From: Guyparkeria sp. WRN-7 | Lineage (GTDB): Bacteria > Pseudomonadota > Gammaproteobacteria > Halothiobacillales > Halothiobacillaceae | Direction: 5' to 3' | DNA length: 64,000 nucleotides | NCBI RefSeq assembly: GCF_001641825.1 | Contig: NZ_LRFH01000004.1 | Span: forward strand, 1-64,000 | Shown: positions 30,684 to 37,544 of the stretch, piece after piece | Numbering within the stretch: position 1 is the stretch's first letter | Layout of the letters: each line of letters starts with the position of its first letter | Program-made: the position numbers and the translations under genes | Notes under the pieces: generated by a model | Seen by the model: the letters and a program-made list of their open reading frames with translations, nothing else | Databases searched by the model: none | What the model was told of the DNA's origin: nothing

Positions 30684-30793
30684 GTCATCTCCTTGCGTTT
30701 TGTAAACCCGTCGAGAACCCAGGCCGCGGACAGATCAACGCGGCCATGCCAGCGGCTGTGCGGATGTGTTCTCGATCAATGGATCGTCACTTT

Positions 30794-30812
30794 AATACAA
30801 ATCATTCGTATT
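30794..30812. promoter_or_regulatory. Fur-like box before the LbtU/imelysin/DUF1111 operon
   Basis: AATACAAATCATTCGTATT is a near-palindrome matching 13 of 19 positions of AATGATAATCATTATCATT, with the AATCATT core intact. It lies 111 bp upstream of the porin start inside an AT-rich patch. The rest of 30684-30968 shows no gene. Confidence 0.6.
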
Positions 30813-30968
30813 GCAAGTCGTGGTTCGCTTTTAATTGCTTTTTGCTGATGCGCAAAGGCATCACCGACACGATCAGAGAGATCGTGTTCCGCAGGAGGAG
30901 AGGAGAAACCAGTGGGAATGGATGGGCGAGACAGCCCTCTCGAGGCCACCTTGCCTATCTACGGGGGG

Positions 30969-31895
30969 TCAACCGTCAGCCGGTGCCCCGCTGCGGTGCC
31001 GATGTGGAGCGTAAAGCGCCGCAATCGCGAGCACGAGACCGGAAACCGTGGCGATCATGCCGGCCGCACTCACCGCGTCGTCGGCGCCCAGCCACAGCGG
31101 GCCGTAGCCCGCGGCGACGTAGCCGACTACCGCGGAGAAGATCGCGAAGGCCACCGACCAGAGCACCTGGTGCTCAAGACGGTTGGTCATCAGACGGGCT
31201 GCCGCTGGCGGGCAGATGAACATGGCGATGACGATGATCGAGCCGACCGCGTCGAAGGCGGCCACGGCCGCCACCGCGGCCATGATCACGAGAGCGAAGC
31301 CGATCAGGTTGGTGCGCATGCCCAGTACGCGGGCGAAACCCTCGTCGAAGGTCGAGATCTTCAACGGTCGCCAGAAGACCACGGTGAAGACCAGCATCAA
31401 GGCCGCGACGATCGCAATGCGGGGCAGCTCGGGCGGCAAGCCCGCCAGGGCCACCGGATCGAGCAGCGACCCCCAGCCCCGCGCCTCCACCCAGATCAGG
31501 CTCTCGAGGTTGCCGTAGAGCGCGTGCTGGACGTCGAGGTGCACCGAGGAGGTATCCGACTGTTCCAGCAAGAGCACACCGAAGGCGAACATCGAGGTGA
31601 AGGCCACGCCCATGGCCGCCCCCGGCTCGATCCGCCCCAGCCGCCGGATCAGCTCGATCAGCAGCACGGCGACCACCGCCGCGCCGGCCGCACCGGCCAT
31701 CATCGCCCACGAACTGACCGTTCCGCTCAGCAGGAATCCCACCACAATCCCGGGCAGCACCACGTGGCTGATGGCATCGCCGATCAGCGCCTGACGCCGC
31801 AGCACCAGGAAGTTACCCGGCAACGCACAGGCGACGGCGGCGAGCACACCAATCAGGATCGGCACGAGCGAGAGCATCACGAACTCGGCTCCCAT
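30969..31895 (-). CDS. Metal ABC transporter permease (ABC-3 family), second subunit
   Basis: A 308-residue membrane protein. The ATG at 31895 overlaps the stop of the upstream permease by one base (TGATG); a GTG three bases earlier is the alternative. It has about eight helices and the ABC-3 family segments LPGNFLVLRRQALIGDAISHVVLPGIVVGF, SIIVIAMFICPPAAARLMTNRLEHQV and a glutamate/aspartate-poor core. Together with the first permease it should form a heterodimeric channel for Mn, Fe or Zn. Two different permease genes in one operon is the TroCD/MntCD arrangement, unlike the single ZnuB. Confidence 0.93.
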   Translation of the reverse strand: MGAEFVMLSLVPILIGVLAAVACALPGNFLVLRRQALIGDAISHVVLPGIVVGFLLSGTVSSWAMMAGAAGAAVVAVLLIELIRRLGRIEPGAAMGVAFTSMFAFGVLLLEQSDTSSVHLDVQHALYGNLESLIWVEARGWGSLLDPVALAGLPPELPRIAIVAALMLVFTVVFWRPLKISTFDEGFARVLGMRTNLIGFALVIMAAVAAVAAFDAVGSIIVIAMFICPPAAARLMTNRLEHQVLWSVAFAIFSAVVGYVAAGYGPLWLGADDAVSAAGMIATVSGLVLAIAALYAPHRHRSGAPADG

Positions 31896-33100
31896 CACGC
31901 ACAGCCCTCCCCGGCCTCGGCGAGTTGCCGGTCTATTTCGCGGATCTCGTCCTCGGTGAGCACCATCTCGATAGGACGCAGGCCGTCGTAGCGTGACACC
32001 GTCGCCTCGTGCGAGTGCATCCGTCGGGCGATCGCCCAGCGCGACTCGTCGCGGCAGGCCTTGGCCGCACGCAACCGGCCGAGCTCGGTGGGCACGCCGT
32101 CGGGACGGGCCAGGCCGGCCCGGACTAGCAGGTTGAGGGTATAGCGTTCGTAGATGGGCAGATCCTGGGCGATCGCGAGCAGACCCTGGCGCAGATGGAT
32201 GCGGCGCTGCTGACGATGGTGGCGCAGCCAGCCGACCAGCAGGCCGCGACCGGGCGCGAACAACATCGAGAGCGTGAACAGGGCAAAGGCCGTCAGGACG
32301 ATGATGGGGCCGGTGGGCAGCGCCGGCGCGGTGGCCGAGACGGCCGCGCCGATGAAGCCCGACAGACCGCCGAAGACGCCGGCAATACCGAGCACGCGGT
32401 CACTACGATCGCTCCAGAAACGAGCGGCCACCGGCGGGATGATCAGCAAGGCGACGATCAGCACCAGCCCGACCACCTTCAGCCCGATGATGGTCACAGC
32501 CATCACCAGCCCCATCATGGCGAGATCCACTCGGCGCACGTCGATGCCCGAAGCGGCCGCGAACCCGGCATCGAAGGCGACCAGCGTCATGGGCCGACGC
32601 AACGTCCAGACAGCGAGCACCGCCAGTGCGCCTGCCACCGCGATCAGTACCGCATCGCCGAAGAGCATGCCGGCGGTCGCCCCGAGCAGGAAGTCCGCCA
32701 GCCCCGCAGGCCGACCGATCGAGACCGTCTGGATCACGGTCAGCAGCACCACGCCGAAGCCGAAGAAGACCGACAGCACCGCACCGATGGCGGCATCCTC
32801 GGCCAGGCGCGTGTGCCGGGTAAGCCAATGCATGGCCAACAGCCCCGCCCCGGCCGTCAGCGCCGCACCCAGCATCAGTCCGGCCAGGTGGCGGCCGTCG
32901 CCCCCGAGGGCCGCCATCACCAGGAAGGCGAGCCCCACGCCAGGCAGGGTCGAATGGCTGATGGCATCGGAGACCAGCGCGCGCTTGCGAAGGAACAGGA
33001 AGGTCCCGGCCGCGCCGGCGGCGATGCCGAGCAGTGCCGCACCGATGGCCACCAGCGTGGCGTTGTAGCCCAGCTGCAGGGTGAGCGCCTCGAGCAACAT
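31895..33100 (-). CDS. Metal ABC transporter permease with C-terminal winged-helix-like tail
   Basis: A 401-residue protein, longer than the usual 280-300. Residues 1 to about 285 are an ABC-3 permease (GTFLFLRKRALVSDAISHSTLPGVGLAFLV, VVGLVLIVALLIIPPVAARFWSDRSDRVL). The remaining ~115 residues are soluble and look like a winged-helix DtxR/MntR-type domain: LAIAQDLPIYERYTLNLLVRAGL, TELGRLRAAKACRDESRWAIARRM, ending in ADRQLAEAGEGCA-like helices (EIREIDRQLAEAGEGC). Similar permease-repressor fusions are known in Tro/Mnt systems. The tail may sense cytoplasmic metal and gate the channel, or be a remnant. The start overlaps the ATPase stop by one base (TGATG). Confidence 0.88.
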   Translation of the reverse strand: MLLEALTLQLGYNATLVAIGAALLGIAAGAAGTFLFLRKRALVSDAISHSTLPGVGLAFLVMAALGGDGRHLAGLMLGAALTAGAGLLAMHWLTRHTRLAEDAAIGAVLSVFFGFGVVLLTVIQTVSIGRPAGLADFLLGATAGMLFGDAVLIAVAGALAVLAVWTLRRPMTLVAFDAGFAAASGIDVRRVDLAMMGLVMAVTIIGLKVVGLVLIVALLIIPPVAARFWSDRSDRVLGIAGVFGGLSGFIGAAVSATAPALPTGPIIVLTAFALFTLSMLFAPGRGLLVGWLRHHRQQRRIHLRQGLLAIAQDLPIYERYTLNLLVRAGLARPDGVPTELGRLRAAKACRDESRWAIARRMHSHEATVSRYDGLRPIEMVLTEDEIREIDRQLAEAGEGCA

Positions 33101-33915
33101 CAATGACCGCCCAGTTGGAGCTGATCCATCAGATTCGCGGCCAGCCGTCCCCCATAGGCACTCTGCAGGTGTTCCTCGGTGAACGCCTCGGCGACCGGCC
33201 CTTCGGCGACCTTGTGGACGTTGATCATCATGACGTGATCAAAGTAGTCACGGACGGTGGAGAGATCGTGATGCACGGCGACCACCGTTCGCCCCTCGGC
33301 CTTGAGGGTCTTGAGCACGTCGATGATGGCCCGCTCGGTGGCCGCATCCACGCCGGCGAACGGCTCGTCCAGCAGGTACAGGTCGGCCCCCTGGGCCAGC
33401 GCCCGGGCAAGAAAGACGCGCTGCTGCTGACCACCGGAGAGCTGGCCGATCTGGCGGTCGGCGAAGTCACGCATGCCGACCCGGTCGAGGCAGTCGAACG
33501 CTCGCTGCCGATGACCGGCATTCACCCGACGCAACAGGCCGAGTTCACGCGCCAGTCCCATCAGCACCACGTCGATCACCCGGGTGGGGAAATCCCAGTC
33601 GACCGAGGCGCGCTGCGGAACGTAAGCGATCCTTCGGCGGCTTTTCGCCAGCGGCCGCCCGTAGACCGTCACCACCCCCGACAGGCGCGGCACGATGCCG
33701 AGCACGGCCTTGAGGGTGGTCGACTTGCCTGCCCCGTTCGGGCCGATGATGGCGGTCATCGATCCGTCCTCGATCGTCATGTCGAGCGAGAACACGGCCG
33801 GCTTCTGGCCATACGAGACCGTCAGGCCACGAACGGCGAGCGGCTTGTCCGACAGCTCGGCCAGCGGGGCGGCCGCGACCTCCTCGCCTCGGCCGAACGG
33901 CATGCGCAGGCTCAT
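33100..33915 (-). CDS. Metal ABC transporter ATP-binding protein
   Basis: A 271-residue ATPase. The start at 33915 overlaps the binding-protein stop by four bases (ATGA). It has an N-terminal extension of about 25 residues, then LAVRGLTVSYGQKPAVFSLDMTIEDGSMTAIIGPNGAGKSTTLKAVLG (Walker A), a Q-loop VPQRASVDWDFP, the signature LSGGQQQRVFLARAL, Walker B LYLLDEPFAGVD and the H-loop VHHDL. The VPQR-VDWDFP-TV sequence is typical of manganese/zinc/iron transporters of the Tro/Mnt type. It powers uptake through the two permeases encoded downstream. Confidence 0.95.
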   Translation of the reverse strand: MSLRMPFGRGEEVAAAPLAELSDKPLAVRGLTVSYGQKPAVFSLDMTIEDGSMTAIIGPNGAGKSTTLKAVLGIVPRLSGVVTVYGRPLAKSRRRIAYVPQRASVDWDFPTRVIDVVLMGLARELGLLRRVNAGHRQRAFDCLDRVGMRDFADRQIGQLSGGQQQRVFLARALAQGADLYLLDEPFAGVDAATERAIIDVLKTLKAEGRTVVAVHHDLSTVRDYFDHVMMINVHKVAEGPVAEAFTEEHLQSAYGGRLAANLMDQLQLGGH

Positions 33916-34922
33916 TGCGTTCCCTCGCCCAGCCGGCCCTGCATGCCGTCCTCCGGCGCTTGCCCGCCCAGGGCTCGCACGATGGTGGTGACGTTGTGGT
34001 CGATCATGCCGAGATAGGTGCCCTCGTAGGTCCCCACCGTCCCCATGGCATCCGAGTAGAGCGTGCCGGCGACACGCACCTCGTGACCGCGGGCGCCGGC
34101 ACCCTCGACCAGGGCACGGACATTGCGCTCGGGTACCGAGCTCTCGACGAACACCGCCCCGATGTCGCGCTCGACCAGCAGGTCGACCAGATCTCGGATG
34201 CGACGCAGGCCGGCCTCGGACTCGGTCGAGATGCCCTGGATGCCGATCACCTCGAAATCGAAGGCTCGCCCGAAGTAGGCGAAGGCGTCGTGGGCGGTCA
34301 GGAGCACACGGCTGTCGGCGGGCACGCTCGCCGTCGCCTCCTCGGCATAGGCGTTCAGGCGCTCGATTGCGCCCAGGTAAGCCTCGGTACGTTTCTCGAA
34401 GCGCCCGGCCTCGGCCGGCCGAGCCTCGACCAGCGCATCGCGGATGGCGATCACCACGTCTTCCCACAGGTTCGGGGCCATCCAGACGTGCGGATCGAAC
34501 TTGTTCTCGTAGTCCGAGTGACCAAGCAGTCGCTCCCGGGGCAGCACCTCGGCCACCGCAACCACCGACTGGCGGCGGGAGAGGCGGTGCAGGAATTTCT
34601 CCATCTGGGCCTCGAGATACAGGCCGTGCGACAGGACCAGATCGGCCTGGGCGAGCGCGACGATATCGCTGCGGGTCTGGCGATAGCTGTGCGGGTCGAC
34701 TCCCGGCCCCATCAGACCCTTGACGCTGACCGCCTCACCGCCGATCTCGCGGGCGGCATCGGCGATCATGCCGGTCGTCGCGACTACCGCAAGCGGCTCC
34801 TCGGCCGGGGCGACGGGCGCGAGGAACACGGCCATGAGAAACGCCGCAAGCCGCCAAATCGGCGCAACACGCCGCCTGTCCCGGCTCCCCGGCCGGTCCA
34901 CGGAAATTTCCGCTGTTCGCAT
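33912..34922 (-). CDS. Metal-binding periplasmic protein of ABC transporter (TroA-like)
   Basis: A 336-residue cluster-9 substrate-binding protein with a basic start and a signal helix (WRLAAFLMAVFLAPVAPA). The four metal ligands can be placed by motif: H78 (GVDPHSY), H145 (FDPHVWM), H211 (LTAHDAFAYFG) and D291 (YSDAMG). Three histidines and one aspartate fit TroA, which binds Zn or Mn, more than PsaA/MntC with a glutamate. There is no long histidine-rich loop as in ZnuA. It opens the four-gene operon; a DtxR/MntR-like palindrome lies just upstream. Manganese or iron is the likely cargo, zinc the alternative. Confidence 0.92.
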   Translation of the reverse strand: MRTAEISVDRPGSRDRRRVAPIWRLAAFLMAVFLAPVAPAEEPLAVVATTGMIADAAREIGGEAVSVKGLMGPGVDPHSYRQTRSDIVALAQADLVLSHGLYLEAQMEKFLHRLSRRQSVVAVAEVLPRERLLGHSDYENKFDPHVWMAPNLWEDVVIAIRDALVEARPAEAGRFEKRTEAYLGAIERLNAYAEEATASVPADSRVLLTAHDAFAYFGRAFDFEVIGIQGISTESEAGLRRIRDLVDLLVERDIGAVFVESSVPERNVRALVEGAGARGHEVRVAGTLYSDAMGTVGTYEGTYLGMIDHNVTTIVRALGGQAPEDGMQGRLGEGTQ

Positions 34923-34937
34923 GTCATCGTTCCAAAA

Positions 34938-34955
34938 AGTTAGATAAGACTAACT
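34938..34955. promoter_or_regulatory. Palindrome before the metal ABC operon (DtxR/MntR-like operator)
   Basis: AGTTAG-ATAAGA-CTAACT has perfect 6-bp arms around a 6-bp centre, 16 bp upstream of the binding-protein start. The TTAG/CTAA half-sites resemble DtxR- and MntR-type boxes. No such regulator gene is in the window. Confidence 0.55.
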
Positions 34956-35076
34956 CTGCACTTTAGCGATCCCTCCACCTTGGCGTCAATGCCTCAGCGT
35001 GGCGTTGCGGTTTGCACCACCGTGGGGCATCGGGCGTAGAATCCGACGCCCGCTTCACAGCCAGGGAATTCATTTC

Positions 35077-35913
35077 ATGGTCGAGCACCTCCGGAGATTG
35101 ATCGGCCCCGGCACCACCATGGTCGGGTGGCAGGAAGTCGCCATTGCCGGTCTTGCGGCCGTGGCCAGCCTGTGGGCCGTGCACGCGGTAAGCGCGAGCC
35201 TGGTGAGCCCCGATGCCGCCCTGTTCCTGGTCGGCTCGATGGGGGCGACGGCGGTGCTGCTGTTTGCCGTGCCGCATGGCGCCCTATCCCAACCATGGCC
35301 GCTGTTCGGCGGCCACCTGGTGTCGGCGGTGATCGGGGTGGCGGCCGCCGACTGGATTGCCGACCCGGCGTTAGCGGCCGGCGTGGCCGTCGGCGGTGCG
35401 ATCGCTGCCATGCAGCTGCTCCGCTGCATCCACCCGCCCGGCGGCGCAACGGCCCTTGTCGCCGTGATCGGCGGCTCGGCGGTGCACGATCTGGGTTACG
35501 GCTACATCCTGCTTCCGGTACTGACCAACGCGACGATCCTGTTCGCGCTGGCGGTCGCCGCAAACTACCCGTTCCGCTGGCGCCGCTATCCGATCGGCCT
35601 GGCACGCTGGGACGAACCACCCGCCCCGCCGCTGACCTCGCGCCACCTGCAGGCGGCGGTGCGCGACCTCAACGTCGTGGTCGATATCACCCCGGCCGAG
35701 CTGGATGCGATCGCACGCCGCGCCCTAGCCCATGCCACCGAGGACGATGCCTCGGTGCGGCTACCCATAGGTGAGCGGCATGTCCACGCCGAGGCAGGTG
35801 AGGCGGTGACCATCCACAAGCGGCTGGACGACGACGGCGAGCCGCGGGGTCGCGGCTATATCACGTTGAACGTGCTGGGACGGGACCGGCGCCGGGAAAC
35901 CGGCCGGGACTGA
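35077..35913 (+). CDS. HPP-family integral membrane protein
   Basis: A 278-residue protein starting at ATG 35077 behind AGGGA. Residues to about 175 form an HPP domain with four or five helices, including VGSMGATAVLLFAVPHGALSQPWPLFGGHLVSAVIGV and CIHPPGGATALVAVIGG, which carries the HPP motif that names the family. The C-terminal 100 residues are soluble (LTSRHLQAAVRDLNVVVDITPAELDAIARRALAHA) and replace the CBS pair seen in some relatives. HPP proteins have been linked to nitrite transport in chloroplasts and cyanobacteria; the substrate here is unknown. It is divergent from the metal ABC operon with a 154-bp gap. Confidence 0.85.
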   Translation: MVEHLRRLIGPGTTMVGWQEVAIAGLAAVASLWAVHAVSASLVSPDAALFLVGSMGATAVLLFAVPHGALSQPWPLFGGHLVSAVIGVAAADWIADPALAAGVAVGGAIAAMQLLRCIHPPGGATALVAVIGGSAVHDLGYGYILLPVLTNATILFALAVAANYPFRWRRYPIGLARWDEPPAPPLTSRHLQAAVRDLNVVVDITPAELDAIARRALAHATEDDASVRLPIGERHVHAEAGEAVTIHKRLDDDGEPRGRGYITLNVLGRDRRRETGRD

Positions 35914-35928
35914 GGCGACGGACAGCGC

Positions 35929-36588
35929 CTATTTCTGCGGCTCGCGTACCCGCAGGGCGGCCCGGCCGTTTTCGGTGGAGAGCTGGTTGGTGATGTGGCA
36001 GAAGAGCTTGGCGGTCATCTGCGCATCGTAGAGCGCACCGTGGGCGCGGCTGTTGTCCCAGTCGAAACCCGCGGCGGTGCAGGCGCGCGCCAGCACGGTC
36101 TCGCCGACGGCCACGGCGGCCGCGGTGACCGTGTCGAGCGTGGAGAAGGGATGGAAGGGGTTGCGCTTGTAGCCGGTGCGCTCGCAGGCAGCCTTGACCA
36201 CCGCCAGATCGAACGGGGCGTTGTGCCCCACCAGGATCGCGCGACGGGCATTGAGTGCCTTGACCTGGCGACGGATCGGGCGGAAGAAGTCGGACAGCGC
36301 GGCCCGCTCCTCGAGGGCCTCGCGCTCGGGGTCGTCCGGATCGATACCGTGGATCTTGATCGAGACCGGATCGACCTCGGTCAGATGACTGGGATGCACC
36401 GAGACGGCAATCTCCTCGGTCGGGTACAGCAGGCCGTGCTCGTCGACGTCGAGCAGCACGGCCGCCAGCTCCAGCAGCGCGTGCCCCTGCGGGTCGAGCC
36501 CGCCGGTCTCGACGTCCACCACCACCGGCACGAAGCCGCGGAAGCGGCGCGCGATGGTCCAGTCGGACTGTTCGGCGGCCTCGCTCAT
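35929..36588 (-). CDS. rnt: Ribonuclease T
   Basis: A 219-residue DEDDh exonuclease. It begins RRFRGFVPVVVDVETGGLDPQGHALLELAAVLL with the DVE catalytic pair, continues IHGIDPDDPEREALEE, AILVGHNAPFDLAVVKAACERTGYKRNPFHPFSTLDTVTAAAVA, and ends AHGALYDAQMTAKLFCHI with the catalytic histidine and aspartate. RNase T trims the 3' ends of tRNA, 5S and 23S rRNA and turns over tRNA CCA ends. It starts 8 bp after the folD stop, so the two genes are probably cotranscribed. Confidence 0.95.
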   Translation of the reverse strand: MSEAAEQSDWTIARRFRGFVPVVVDVETGGLDPQGHALLELAAVLLDVDEHGLLYPTEEIAVSVHPSHLTEVDPVSIKIHGIDPDDPEREALEERAALSDFFRPIRRQVKALNARRAILVGHNAPFDLAVVKAACERTGYKRNPFHPFSTLDTVTAAAVAVGETVLARACTAAGFDWDNSRAHGALYDAQMTAKLFCHITNQLSTENGRAALRVREPQK

Positions 36589-36596
36589 CGCAGGCT

Positions 36597-37457
36597 TCAG
36601 TCGAGACCCAGCCGGCCCCGCCAGGAGCCCACCGTGTTGTGCATCAGCATGGCGATGGTCATCGGCCCGACCCCGCCCGGCACGGGCGTGATGAAGCCGG
36701 CCCGGGCCGAAGCGGCCTCGAAGTCGACGTCGCCGTGCAGCGTACCGTCCTCGCGGCGATGGATACCGACGTCGATCACGATCGCGCCCTCCTTGATCCA
36801 CTCGCCTTTCACCAGACCCGGCTTGCCGGCGGCCACCACGACCAGGTCGGCACGCTGGACGTGCGCGGCCAGGTCGTCGGTGAAGCGATGGCAGACGGTC
36901 ACGGTCGCCCCGGCGAGCAGCAGCTCGAGCGCCATCGGCCGGCCGACGATGTTCGATGCCCCGACGATGACCGCCTCGATGCCGCGCAGGTCGCGCCCGG
37001 TCTCCTCGAGCAGGCGCATCACCCCGTAGGGCGTGCAGGGCCGCAGGCCCGGCTGACGGATGGCCAGCCGACCGATGTTGGTCGGGTGGAAGCCGTCCAC
37101 GTCCTTGTCCGGGTCGATACGGTTGATGATCGAGTCGGCGCTGAGGTGCTCGGGCAACGGCAACTGCACCAGAATGCCGTCCACGCGCTCGTCGGCATTG
37201 AGCTCGTCGACCAGCGCGTCGAGCTCGGCCTGGCTGATGCTCGCATCGAGGTCATGCGAAAACGACTCGATGCCGAGCTTGGCGCAGGCCTTGCGCTTGT
37301 TGTTCACGTACACCGACGAGGCGGGATCACCGCCGACCTGCACCACCGCCAGGCCTGGCGGGCGGTGACCGTTCTCGGTATAGGCGGCGATGGTCTCGGC
37401 AAGCCCGGCGCGCACGGTGGCACCGACAGCTCGCCCATCGAGAAGTCTTGCAGTCAT
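36597..37457 (-). CDS. folD: Bifunctional methylenetetrahydrofolate dehydrogenase / cyclohydrolase
   Basis: A 286-residue enzyme. The start at 37457 gives [11 protein letters not shown], as in other FolD proteins. It has the catalytic region [31 protein letters not shown] with the conserved tyrosine and lysine, [42 protein letters not shown], the NADP site [31 protein letters not shown] and the closing [19 protein letters not shown]. It converts methylene-THF to formyl-THF in one-carbon metabolism. RNase T follows on the same strand 8 bp away. Confidence 0.96.
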   Translation of the reverse strand: MTARLLDGRAVGATVRAGLAETIAAYTENGHRPPGLAVVQVGGDPASSVYVNNKRKACAKLGIESFSHDLDASISQAELDALVDELNADERVDGILVQLPLPEHLSADSIINRIDPDKDVDGFHPTNIGRLAIRQPGLRPCTPYGVMRLLEETGRDLRGIEAVIVGASNIVGRPMALELLLAGATVTVCHRFTDDLAAHVQRADLVVVAAGKPGLVKGEWIKEGAIVIDVGIHRREDGTLHGDVDFEAASARAGFITPVPGGVGPMTIAMLMHNTVGSWRGRLGLD

Positions 37458-37544
37458 GGGACGCGTCACATGCGGGGAAAGGCGCGATTGTCGCACGCGC
37501 CCCGGGACGACTCAACGCCGCCCGAGACCTCGTGCCCGGCTTCG

